Origin: Sulfurovum sp.
GTDB taxonomy: Bacteria > Campylobacterota > Campylobacteria > Campylobacterales > Sulfurovaceae
Assembly (NCBI GenBank): GCA_026193735.1
Contig: JAPHUJ010000264.1
Coordinates: forward strand, 1 to 11,869
Direction: 5' to 3'
DNA: 11,869 nt
Shown here in pieces: positions 1 through 6,358 of the stretch. Under the pieces are notes generated by a model that saw nothing but the letters and a program-made list of their open reading frames with translations, had not been told where the DNA came from and did no database searches. Every line of letters begins with the position of its first letter. The first letter of the stretch is position 1. Made by a program: the position numbers and the translations under genes.

Positions 1-123
1 CATCATATGGTCATCAATGGGTTCAGTGATCATAAGCACACGGTCACCCATAAGCTTAGAAAAGAGGTCAAAATACCGCTCTCCTTTAGGGGAACGGTCT
101 TTTACTGTTGGTATATATGGCAT
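1..123 (-). CDS. clpP: ClpP-type protease subunit, N-terminal part (cut by window edge)
   Basis: The first 41 codons are visible, from an ATG at 123, and the gene runs off the left edge. The peptide begins MPYIPTVKDRSPKGERYFD and continues FSKLMGDRV. This matches the ClpP start pattern (a short hydrophobic N-terminal loop, then GER..D..S.L...R), which in the family forms the axial loop and first strand of the ClpP ring. The catalytic Ser, His and Asp lie outside the window, so activity cannot be judged. AGGA sits just upstream of the ATG, and the preceding gene ends 40 bases away on the same strand, so it is probably the last visible gene of the leftward operon. Its sequence differs from the typical housekeeping N-terminus as I recall it (PYVVE.T.RGERSYDIYSRLL), suggesting a specialised paralogue. 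ClpP acts in the cytoplasm with ClpX or ClpA. That it degrades nitrogenase-related proteins is inference. Confidence 0.8.
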   Translation of the reverse strand, partial: MPYIPTVKDRSPKGERYFDLFSKLMGDRVLMITEPIDDHMM

Positions 124-163
124 GATTTTCCTTTAATAGAATTTTGAATTTTTCACATTTAAA

Positions 164-1009
164 TTAAATGAATGCTTTTGTAAAGTCCTCTAAGGACATT
201 TCAAGCACTTCTAGATTATGTTTATCGATGAATTTTTTCTCTTTTTTACTTAACTCTTTGTCTGTGATGACATAGCCACCTTCAAGATACATCGTAAGTT
301 CATTGGCTACCATTCTGTCAGTATCTCGGTCAAATGATGTCCCTAGAAAGAGGTATTTTTTGGCTTTACGGTAGCTCTTGATCACAGGCGGCATAGCAAA
401 TCCGCCCATTGCTTCCGTAAGCCAGTCAACATAGTCAGCATCAGAGATAACAAAAGTAGGCTCGGGAAGCGTGGAACCCATTGGCTTAAAAAGTATCTTT
501 TTGGCATCATCAAGTGCTGCTTCTTCTACTTCAAAATATTTTTTATTTTCAACATCATATTCATACAGTTCAAAACGATCTTTTTCCATCGTGATCCGTG
601 ATTTTCCGAGAATCAAACAGTGAGGTTCAAAGGCAAGAAGTTCTTGGAGTTTAGGATCACGGTTTGTGTCAATAATATAACGTGGCATCATGTCTAAAAT
701 AGCTTTATGCAGGGGTGTTGCTTCATAATCTTTAGTGTAGATATGATTCATAAGTTGGGTAAGGTATTCTACCCCACGGCGCTCTTCAAGGTGCATTGCG
801 GCACGTGAATATTCAAACATAAGTCGTTCGCTCATTGGACGACCATTATTCATCATCAAGATCATTGAATCTGAGTCATATGGCATCTGTTCACCTTCTT
901 TGGTGCTTATACCTTCAAATATCCCCAGCCCAAAATAAGGAATAGTCGTTTGATTTCGCAGCTCTTTTTTAATTGTTTCTATCGTAGTATTTGTTGGTAT
1001 CGTTGTCAT
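164..1009 (-). CDS. SIR2-like domain protein, HG motif altered
   Basis: This 281-residue protein resembles the SIR2_2 group of stand-alone SIR2-like domains. Visible landmarks are a degenerate glycine loop (PYFGLGIFEG, residues 24-33), a DTNRD segment with the conserved Asn116, KPMGS at 175-179, the VISDADY strand near 187-193, and YLFLGTSFDRDTDR at 219-232, the usual C-terminal signature. Family members normally read (K/L)xHGS; here the histidine position is Met177, so NAD hydrolysis by the usual mechanism is doubtful. The start at 1009 is chosen because TAATG overlaps the stop of the upstream gene and AAAAGG lies nine bases before it. Earlier in-frame ATGs at 1036 and 1018 would lengthen the overlap. 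It is the third gene of the leftward operon. No signal peptide or membrane segment is seen. Its role in nitrogen fixation is unknown. Confidence 0.7.
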   Translation of the reverse strand: MTTIPTNTTIETIKKELRNQTTIPYFGLGIFEGISTKEGEQMPYDSDSMILMMNNGRPMSERLMFEYSRAAMHLEERRGVEYLTQLMNHIYTKDYEATPLHKAILDMMPRYIIDTNRDPKLQELLAFEPHCLILGKSRITMEKDRFELYEYDVENKKYFEVEEAALDDAKKILFKPMGSTLPEPTFVISDADYVDWLTEAMGGFAMPPVIKSYRKAKKYLFLGTSFDRDTDRMVANELTMYLEGGYVITDKELSKKEKKFIDKHNLEVLEMSLEDFTKAFI

Positions 1010-1524
1010 TAGTGGCATCCTTTTCCTGTATAGCATATTTGTGCAGCTACAATTTTTCTATAGAGTGTTTCATGGTTAAATGAATCCTGTAGGTTTTCTG
1101 GATAGTCATCATGAAAAATGGCACCATCTTTTGAAATAAGCATAAGTGCTTTTGTCAATTCACCATCGAGTGGCTTACCCACGAGTCTTAGACCGTACCA
1201 GTCACCAAATTCCCCTTGTGAATCTATGAGAAAATCTAAACCATCTATATTGGGGTCTTTATGTCCAGCATTTGCAACAATTAATGTCACTTTTACTGCA
1301 TATTCACTCTCTTTAGGGATCATGTCCACAATCTCTTTTAATTCTAAGAGTAAAGGATCATCAATAAAAGGTGTAGAGATAATAAGCTGTGTCTCACCAT
1401 TTTGGCCAGCGACAGAAGTAGCTTTCCCATTTTCTCTTGTAAGGCCGACTTCCTCTGAAGCATAGCCTATATCAAGAGGTATGTCTTCAAGACGCATGGT
1501 GGATGTGTTTATATGTACTTGCAA
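1009..1524 (-). CDS. Tpx-like thioredoxin-fold protein without peroxidatic cysteine
   Basis: This 171-residue protein follows the thiol peroxidase (Tpx) layout. The core strand is QLIISTPFIDDP (46-57), then a VTLIVANA strand, and a C-terminal half with FGDWYGLRLVGKPLDGELTKAL and a LISKDG.IFHDD strand, closely like the FG..YG....GPL.GL.ARAV..ID pattern of Tpx. Tpx proteins carry TxxC in the first loop; here the matching stretch is D56-P-L-L59, so the peroxidatic cysteine is replaced by leucine. The only cysteines are Cys164 and Cys170 in a C-terminal CYTGKGCH tail. TTG is the chosen start: AGGAG lies six bases upstream, whereas the first ATG (1497) has no ribosome binding site. It overlaps the upstream NifX-like gene by 38 bases and shares TAATG with the downstream gene, so translation is probably coupled. 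Peroxidase activity is unlikely; a metal, thiol or partner-binding role is inference. Confidence 0.6.
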   Translation of the reverse strand: MQVHINTSTMRLEDIPLDIGYASEEVGLTRENGKATSVAGQNGETQLIISTPFIDDPLLLELKEIVDMIPKESEYAVKVTLIVANAGHKDPNIDGLDFLIDSQGEFGDWYGLRLVGKPLDGELTKALMLISKDGAIFHDDYPENLQDSFNHETLYRKIVAAQICYTGKGCH

Positions 1525-1930
1525 GTGAAGCTCCTAATAGAAAATTTTTAATAGCCATATCAACTTTATGTATAAATGGCGGGACCTTATATGTTTTTAT
1601 GCCAGCATTTTTGAATACTTGTGAGATATTGTCACAATAGTAGTCAGCCAAAAGATAGTCACAAGCACCTACGGCATGGAGTATTGCATAATGTTCTGTA
1701 ATATGTTGTATATCTGAAGATGATTCTTCATCACAAGCACATTGGATCTGACACTTTTTATATTCTCCCTTATTGGTGCTATCCCATGGGTTGTCAATAA
1801 CTTTAAGCAAGGCAAATGTAACACGTTTATTCTCATTCTCTATAGTATATATAGCAAACATTGGTGAGGTAAATGGATTACGATGATAGAAACTCAAAGT
1901 ATTGTCTAATGGAATTGCAATTTTAAACAT
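1487..1930 (-). CDS. NifX-type dinitrogenase cofactor-binding family protein
   Basis: This 147-residue protein has the alpha/beta fold signature of the NifX/NafY/NifB C-terminal family (dinitrogenase iron-molybdenum cofactor binding). It opens with MFKIAIPLDNTLS, has a mid-protein helix-strand HYAILHAVGACDYLLADYY (residues about 83-101), and then ISQVFKNAGIKTYKVP. Proteins of this family bind NifB-co or FeMo-co intermediates during cofactor assembly. A cysteine-rich insert, KCQIQCACDEESS, near residues 59-71 is unusual and could hold metal. It is the first gene of the leftward operon, 37 bases downstream of the transcription start predicted from a sigma54 promoter at 1978-1994, and is divergent from nifB. 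Whether it is the orthologue of NifX, NafY or another member cannot be decided here, so no symbol is given. Confidence 0.75.
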   Translation of the reverse strand: MFKIAIPLDNTLSFYHRNPFTSPMFAIYTIENENKRVTFALLKVIDNPWDSTNKGEYKKCQIQCACDEESSSDIQHITEHYAILHAVGACDYLLADYYCDNISQVFKNAGIKTYKVPPFIHKVDMAIKNFLLGASLASTYKHIHHAS

Positions 1931-1977
1931 AAATGCAGTTACCTTTCCCGATATTTGGACTATATATTAGGGTATTT

Positions 1978-1994
1978 TGCAAATAACGTTCCAG
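1978..1994 (-). promoter_or_regulatory. sigma54 (-24/-12) promoter of the leftward operon
   Basis: Read on the minus strand the site is CTGGAACGTTATTTGCA. It has GG and GC separated by exactly ten bases and matches the RpoN consensus YTGGYAYRNNNNTTGCW at every position but one (A for the Y after GG); TGGAAC is also the form common in Campylobacterota. Predicted transcription start is near 1967, about 37 bases before the NifX-like ATG at 1930. Confidence 0.8.
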
Positions 1995-2004
1995 GTGATT
2001 AAGC

Positions 2005-2015
2005 TAGAAAACTGA
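2005..2015 (+). promoter_or_regulatory. Candidate upstream activator site for nifB (TAGAAAACTGA)
   Basis: The 11-base sequence TAGAAAACTGA also occurs at 9980-9990 upstream of nifH. In both places exactly 93 bases separate its end from the AGAAC of the -24 element. Conserved sequence and conserved distance suggest a binding site for a sigma54 enhancer-binding protein. It does not match the classical NifA site TGT-N10-ACA. The binding protein is not identified. Confidence 0.5.
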
Positions 2016-2017
2016 CG

Positions 2018-2069
2018 CAATGACATAAAGAAAAACGTTTTCTTTCAAAAATCTACAAAAATGTCATTG
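2018..2069. promoter_or_regulatory. Nested inverted repeat between the divergent sigma54 promoters
   Basis: CAATGACAT (2018-2026) and ATGTCATTG (2061-2069) are perfect reverse complements. Directly inside the left arm lies a second palindrome, AAAGAAAA-ACG-TTTTCTTT (2027-2045). The element sits midway between the two divergent sigma54 promoters, where enhancer-binding proteins usually bind. No U-run follows and no gene ends here, so a terminator is unlikely. Confidence 0.55.
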
Positions 2070-2106
2070 TTGGTATATCTTCTTGAGCTTTTAGTCTTAA
2101 AAAACA

Positions 2107-2123
2107 CTAGAACACAATTTGCA
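2107..2123 (+). promoter_or_regulatory. sigma54-type promoter of the nifB operon (atypical AG at -24)
   Basis: CTAGAACACAATTTGCA aligns with the strong minus-strand promoter CTGGAACGTTATTTGCA, with the same CT-GAAC-N3-ATTTGCA frame and ten bases between the -24 and -12 dinucleotides. The first G of the -24 GG is A. Predicted start is near 2134, giving a leader of about 70 bases before the nifB ATG. Confidence 0.6.
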
Positions 2124-2152
2124 TTTATTGGACTAGAAATGATTGTAGCTAC

Positions 2153-2167
2153 ATGATGCGAGATCAT
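2153..2167 (+). other. Small hairpin in the nifB leader
   Basis: ATGAT-GCGAG-ATCAT forms a five-base-pair stem with a five-base loop. It overlaps the end of a ten-base palindrome TGTAGCTACA (2144-2153). Both lie downstream of the predicted start near 2134, so they would be in the mRNA leader. The function is unknown and the stem is weak. Confidence 0.3.
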
Positions 2168-2203
2168 TTAAATTCCTAAACTACTAAATAAAAAGGAGCT
2201 AAA

Positions 2204-3628
2204 ATGAGCTGTAGTTCAAGTAATCCTGCTGAAATGGCTATGCCACAGGATATTCAAGATAAGATCCATAATCACCCTTGTTATTCAGAAGGTGCACACC
2301 ATCACTATGCACGTATTCATGTTGCTGTTGCACCTGCGTGTAATATTCAATGTAACTATTGTAATAGAAAATACGATTGTTCAAATGAGAGTCGTCCAGG
2401 TGTAACCAGTGAGCGTTTAACACCGGAAGAATCTGCTAAGAAAGTTATGTATGTTGGTGGTGAAGTCCAACGTTTAAGTGTGTTGGGTATCGCCGGACCT
2501 GGAGATGCATTGGCAAATCCTGAGAAGACATTTAAAACATTTGAATTGGTACGCGAAAAAGCACCTGATCTGAAACTTTGTCTTTCTACAAATGGATTGG
2601 AACTTCCTCAGTTTGTAGATGAAATGGTGAAGTACGATATCGACCATGTTACAGTAACGATCAACAGTGTCGATACTACGGGTGAGATCGGTTCAAAGAT
2701 CTATCCGTGGATCTATTATAATAATAAAAGAATCTATGGAAGAGAAGCATCAAAAATACTTTTAGAGCGTCAGCTTGAAGGTATGAAAAAATGTGTCGAA
2801 AATGGTATTTTGATCAAAGCCAATTCAGTATTGATCCCTGGTGTGAATGACAAGCACCTTCCTGAAGTTGCTAAGAAACTTAAAGAGATCGGTGTATTTT
2901 TACATAATATTATGCCGATTCTTTCTGAACCGGAATTTGGAACAAAATTTGCGCTTGATGGTGTACCGTCTGCAACAGATCAACAACAAATGGAAGTACA
3001 AGAAGCCTGTGGTATGGATATGAAATTGATGCAACATTGTCGTCAATGTCGTGCAGATGCCGTTGGACTGATTGGAGAAGACCGTGGTGCTGAGTTTACT
3101 AAAGATACTTTTACAAACATGACTTTTGAAGCACTGGAAGATCACTATGACATTGCAGCACGTCAAGACAGCCAGGCAAAGATAGAAGAGTTTAGATTTT
3201 TCCTTGATAAAGCCAATGAACGTGTAGTTAAAGAAAAAGCCGAACTTAGTTCAGATGGTCAAACTATTCTAGTTGCAGTGACCACAGCAGGTGAGGGTAT
3301 GATAAACCAACATTTTGGTTCAGTCAAAGAGTTCCTCATTTATGAAGCAGGAGATAGAGGAATACGCTTTATACACCACCGTAAACTTGAATATGAATAT
3401 TGTGCAGGACCAGATGGTGTGAATCCAATTGATCCGATCTTGGAAAAACTTAAAGACTGTAATTTGATCTTAACAGCAAAAATCGGAGATTGTCCACAAA
3501 ATGATCTTAAAGCAGCAGGACTCATAGCAGATCAAAGTTATGCCTATGAACCTATAGAAGCTTCTGTACTTAAAGCAACACGTAAGTATTACAATCTTCC
3601 TGAAGAAATAGAAGCAGAAGCAAACTAA
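2204..3628 (+). CDS. nifB: NifB, nitrogenase cofactor radical SAM protein
   Basis: NifB joins two [4Fe-4S] clusters and inserts a carbide from S-adenosylmethionine to give NifB-co, the FeMo-co core. All family marks are present: HPCYS with Cys26, the radical SAM triad C46-x3-C50-x2-C53, GPGDALANP near residue 98, and CRQCRADAVGLIGED with Cys279 and Cys282. The 474-residue protein keeps the C-terminal NifX-like domain (from about residue 354, TILVAVTTAGEGMINQHFG), which short NifB forms lack. AAGGAG seven bases before the ATG sets the start. It opens the rightward operon, 11 bases before nifV, and is divergent from a NifX-type gene. Expression probably depends on sigma54 from the promoter at 2107-2123. 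Confidence 0.97.
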   Translation: MSCSSSNPAEMAMPQDIQDKIHNHPCYSEGAHHHYARIHVAVAPACNIQCNYCNRKYDCSNESRPGVTSERLTPEESAKKVMYVGGEVQRLSVLGIAGPGDALANPEKTFKTFELVREKAPDLKLCLSTNGLELPQFVDEMVKYDIDHVTVTINSVDTTGEIGSKIYPWIYYNNKRIYGREASKILLERQLEGMKKCVENGILIKANSVLIPGVNDKHLPEVAKKLKEIGVFLHNIMPILSEPEFGTKFALDGVPSATDQQQMEVQEACGMDMKLMQHCRQCRADAVGLIGEDRGAEFTKDTFTNMTFEALEDHYDIAARQDSQAKIEEFRFFLDKANERVVKEKAELSSDGQTILVAVTTAGEGMINQHFGSVKEFLIYEAGDRGIRFIHHRKLEYEYCAGPDGVNPIDPILEKLKDCNLILTAKIGDCPQNDLKAAGLIADQSYAYEPIEASVLKATRKYYNLPEEIEAEAN

Positions 3629-3639
3629 AGGTTGGCACA

Positions 3640-4755
3640 ATGGCATTGATCAATGATACTACACTTCGTGATGGTGAACAAGCACCGTATGTCTCATTCA
3701 ATACAAAAGAGAAGCTCGCTATCGCGCAAGGTTTAATAGCCTGTGGTGCAGATGAACTTGAGATTGGTATCCCCGCTATGGGCAAACATGAACAAGATGA
3801 TATCAAAGCACTTCTCTCATTGGGGCTGGATGCACAAATGATGACGTGGAATCGCGCTACCATGCATGATCTTGAAGCATCACTTGAATGTGGTATCAAA
3901 GCCGTTGATCTATCTATCCCTGTTTCAGATATCTTGATCGATGTGAAGTTTGGTGGGAAGAGAGATAAAATGCTAAAACAACTTGAAGAAGTTGTCAGGG
4001 TTGCTAAAAAAGAGGGGATCTATGTCTGCATCGGTGCAGAAGATTCTTCTCGTGCTTCCTTGGAGTTTCTTTCTAAAGTCATGACTCTTGGTGCTGAACT
4101 TGGTGCTGACCGATTTCGCTATTGTGATACGGTTGGCATACTGACACCTACACGCACTTTTGATACGATAAGCTATTTGAATAGCTTAGATCTACTGCCT
4201 ATAGAGATGCATACACATAACGACTTTGGCTTGGCAAATGCCAATGCGCTCAGTGGTCTTGATGCAGGTGCTATCTCTGTAAATACAACTGTCGTTGGTT
4301 TGGGTGAACGTGCCGGTAATGCCTCATTTGAACAAATAAGCATGGCACTTAAACATTTATACAAACAGGAGCGTCATATGGATGCTCTGGAGATACGTTC
4401 TCTTATAAATATAGTGACCCGGGCAGCAGGGTTGACTGTCGCATCAAATGCCCCTATTGTGGGGGAACATATTTTTTCCCACGAGAGTGGAGTACATGCT
4501 AACGGTATGATGAAAAATTCTAATGCCTATGAGCCTTTTGATGCTAAAGAAGTAGGTGCTACCAGAGCATTTCCTATAGGAAAACACTCTGGCAGTGCTA
4601 CGATCATGTACCATCTGAAAGCACTGGGGATACATGCAGATAAACTATCTTTAAAAAACATGTTACCAGACATAAGAGAGATCGTGACTTCAAGAAAAAG
4701 AGTATTGGATGATCATGAACTCGTTACTTTATATAGGAAATGTACATGTTTATAG
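3640..4755 (+). CDS. nifV: NifV, homocitrate synthase
   Basis: NifV condenses acetyl-CoA and 2-oxoglutarate into homocitrate, the organic ligand of FeMo-co. The 371-residue protein has the isopropylmalate/homocitrate synthase signatures: DTTLRDGEQAP (residues 6-16), metal-binding HTHND at 191-195 followed by FGLANANAL, GLGERAGN, and HESGVHANG and GKHSGS in the C-terminal lid region. The length fits NifV and lacks the regulatory domain of LeuA-type isopropylmalate synthases. Position directly behind nifB supports NifV over a lysine-pathway homocitrate synthase. AAAGG lies eight bases before the ATG. Its last ten bases overlap the next gene. Confidence 0.95.
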   Translation: MALINDTTLRDGEQAPYVSFNTKEKLAIAQGLIACGADELEIGIPAMGKHEQDDIKALLSLGLDAQMMTWNRATMHDLEASLECGIKAVDLSIPVSDILIDVKFGGKRDKMLKQLEEVVRVAKKEGIYVCIGAEDSSRASLEFLSKVMTLGAELGADRFRYCDTVGILTPTRTFDTISYLNSLDLLPIEMHTHNDFGLANANALSGLDAGAISVNTTVVGLGERAGNASFEQISMALKHLYKQERHMDALEIRSLINIVTRAAGLTVASNAPIVGEHIFSHESGVHANGMMKNSNAYEPFDAKEVGATRAFPIGKHSGSATIMYHLKALGIHADKLSLKNMLPDIREIVTSRKRVLDDHELVTLYRKCTCL

Positions 4756-5570
4756 GATGGTTAAAGTTTTCTGACGTTAGTGAGTTGGTTGAGATCGCCA
4801 ATGATGTTGGTTGGTTGGTTGATGGGTATCATATAAAATTAATGATGATGCATTCGCCACATTTATGTTATGGCGCATATGATAATGGAAAACTTATTGG
4901 TGCTGTGATGGCAATTGAGTTTGAACACAGTTCACAGATGAAGTATTTCATGGTTAGATCAGAGTACCAAAAACAGGGAATTGGAAGGCGTCTTTTACAA
5001 ACACTGATGGATGCACTTAAGAGAGATTACCGCAAAATCTATCTTCACACGCATCCTGGTCTCGTTTCCTTCTTCGAGACTTTTGGGTTTGAAAAGAATA
5101 TGGATATTGGCCGATTTGTCAATGTCGGCAAAGTTCCTCCTTTCAATTTTACCAATGCACATGCAAAAGAGCTTGATAGCAGTAATTTTGATGCCATCAT
5201 AACAAGTGTGGACCGTGAAACATTTAACGAAAATAGAGTTGATTTTCTCTTTGATGAAATGGATCGTCACTCTTCACTTAAGTTCGCACTTCCTAATGGA
5301 TTTCAGCATTCCTCAGTGATTAACGCACGTCATGTCTATCTTGGACCATGGCAAGTGAGAGCGGGGCATGAAGATGAAGCAGAAAAGATGATGAAAGGTG
5401 TCCTCTATTTTAGAGGATTAAAAAAGGTGGTTGCTGATGTACCTCTAGGGGTAAAGCATGTGGTTGACCTTTATGAGCGTTTTCATTTTCAAAACAAACA
5501 GCGTTTTGTTCATATGAGCTATGGCGGTAGTGATGTTCGTTTTGAAAATATTTACGCATTTTCACTCTAA
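4746..5570 (+). CDS. GNAT-family protein with two acetyltransferase-like halves
   Basis: The 274-residue protein carries an N-terminal GNAT domain with the acetyl-CoA pyrophosphate loop QKQGIGRRLL (residues 75-84), preceded by the MKYFMVRSEY strand and followed by FFETFGFEK. The C-terminal half (about 130-274) has a second, weaker GNAT-like pattern (RGLKKVVADVPLG...LYERFHF), as in YitH-like Acetyltransf_18 proteins. It presumably transfers an acyl group in the cytoplasm; the substrate is unknown. The ATG at 4746 is preferred over that at 4740 because AGGA then sits seven bases upstream. It overlaps the end of nifV by ten bases, so it is probably translationally coupled to it. Confidence 0.75.
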   Translation: MFIGWLKFSDVSELVEIANDVGWLVDGYHIKLMMMHSPHLCYGAYDNGKLIGAVMAIEFEHSSQMKYFMVRSEYQKQGIGRRLLQTLMDALKRDYRKIYLHTHPGLVSFFETFGFEKNMDIGRFVNVGKVPPFNFTNAHAKELDSSNFDAIITSVDRETFNENRVDFLFDEMDRHSSLKFALPNGFQHSSVINARHVYLGPWQVRAGHEDEAEKMMKGVLYFRGLKKVVADVPLGVKHVVDLYERFHFQNKQRFVHMSYGGSDVRFENIYAFSL

Positions 5571-5583
5571 TTAAGGAGATGTG

Positions 5584-5811
5584 ATGTGTTTAATACAATT
5601 AGAAGTCGGTGAGAGAGCTATTATTGACAGTATTCATGTAAATGGAGCCCTAAAAGAGCGTTTGTCATCTTTGGGACTTTTGAGAAATGAGTCTATATCT
5701 ATTCAACATTTTGGATGGTTTAAAAGTACGGTTCAAGTGATGACAAACAGCTCACTCATTGCTTTAAGAAAAGAGGAAGCTGCATGTATTGAAGTGCATA
5801 AAGTAGCGTAA
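5584..5811 (+). CDS. FeoA-like small SH3-fold protein
   Basis: The 75-residue protein has the FeoA pattern: an early LEVGERAIIDSI strand, LKERLSSLGLLRNESISI (the conserved L...G...G turn region), and a C-terminal SLIALRKEEAACIEV strand. FeoA domains are cytoplasmic partners of the FeoB ferrous-iron transporter, and stand-alone FeoA-like proteins also occur in nif clusters. No feoB is in the window, so a role in iron handling for nitrogenase is inferred from context. AAGGAG lies five bases before the ATG at 5584; an in-frame GTG at 5581 is too close to it. The gene follows the GNAT gene by 13 bases. Confidence 0.75.
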   Translation: MCLIQLEVGERAIIDSIHVNGALKERLSSLGLLRNESISIQHFGWFKSTVQVMTNSSLIALRKEEAACIEVHKVA

Positions 5812-5836
5812 CCCAAATAATAATAAGGAAAAAAAG

Positions 5837-6031
5837 ATGTCAGAAAATACAAAAGAATTAAAAAAAGAGTTAGCAAAATATAAACGTATGGCAGTGGAGA
5901 TCGCCTCTGAAATTCATGATATTGTAGAAGATACCTTATGGGTAGATTATGTAAAAATGCCAGAATTGAGTGAGAAACTCAGTGCTGCAGTAGAAAAAGC
6001 AAATAAGTTTAAAGCTGAGAATGGTCTATAA
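5837..6031 (+). CDS. DUF683 / CCE_0567-type nif-associated helical protein
   Basis: The 64-residue protein is almost entirely helical: KELKKELAKYKRMAVEIASE, then IHDIVEDTLWVDYVKMPELS and LSAAVEKANKFK. This matches the Rop-like DUF683 family (CCE_0567 of Cyanothece), which forms a helical hairpin and is found nearly always beside nif genes, often with nifX. A metal-binding role has been suggested for that family. AAGGA precedes the ATG by seven bases. It lies 25 bases behind the feoA-like gene within the nifB operon. Confidence 0.8.
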   Translation: MSENTKELKKELAKYKRMAVEIASEIHDIVEDTLWVDYVKMPELSEKLSAAVEKANKFKAENGL

Positions 6032-6090
6032 CATATCTTTAAAAATTAAGATATAAAATGTTTAGTGATACTGATCACGAGGTGGATAAA

Positions 6091-6357
6091 ATGAAAACCA
6101 AAGATGAGGTTTTAAAGATGGAAATTTGTGAGTGTGGCGAAAAAAATGTCGCACAAGCTATAGATATCTTTCAAAATACATCACTTCCATTCAAAAAAGC
6201 CAAAAAACTGGTGACGGAATGTAATAAAACATGTTGCCGTGCCGCACTGATGAAACTTTTTGATATGCAACAATTTGGTAAGTATGATTATGATGAGATC
6301 GCATTGCTTGTAGAAAAACGATTAGAACGTATGAGACGACTTGCAGAGGGGGCATAA
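6091..6357 (+). CDS. Bfd/NifU-like cysteine-rich helical protein, probable [2Fe-2S]
   Basis: The 88-residue protein has four or five cysteines in a Bfd-like arrangement: C13-x-C15 in EICECGEKNV, then after 28 residues C44-x3-C48-C49 in TECNKTCCRAAL, followed by a basic helix with RLERMRRL. Bfd and the central NifU domain use CxC followed by CxxC to bind a [2Fe-2S] cluster; here the second pair is spaced Cx3CC, which is a variant. I start it at 6091 because GAGGTGG lies five bases upstream; an in-frame ATG at 6058 has no ribosome binding site. Its context (FeoA-like, DUF683) suggests iron or Fe-S delivery. Homology to Bfd is a motif judgement only. Confidence 0.55.
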   Translation: MKTKDEVLKMEICECGEKNVAQAIDIFQNTSLPFKKAKKLVTECNKTCCRAALMKLFDMQQFGKYDYDEIALLVEKRLERMRRLAEGA

Positions 6358-6358
6358 G

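Noticed and set aside
1118..1465. Open frame of 115 codons on the plus strand
   Set aside because: It lies wholly antisense to the Tpx-like gene, has no ribosome binding site and its serine/proline-rich product has no recognisable motif.
3632..3638. TTGGCAC just before nifV, resembling a sigma54 -24 element
   Set aside because: The expected TTGC at the right distance is absent (TT stands where GC should be), and it lies only two bases before the nifV ATG inside an operon.
6058..6090. Earlier ATG for the Bfd-like gene
   Set aside because: There is no ribosome binding site before 6058, while GAGGTGG is placed correctly for the ATG at 6091.
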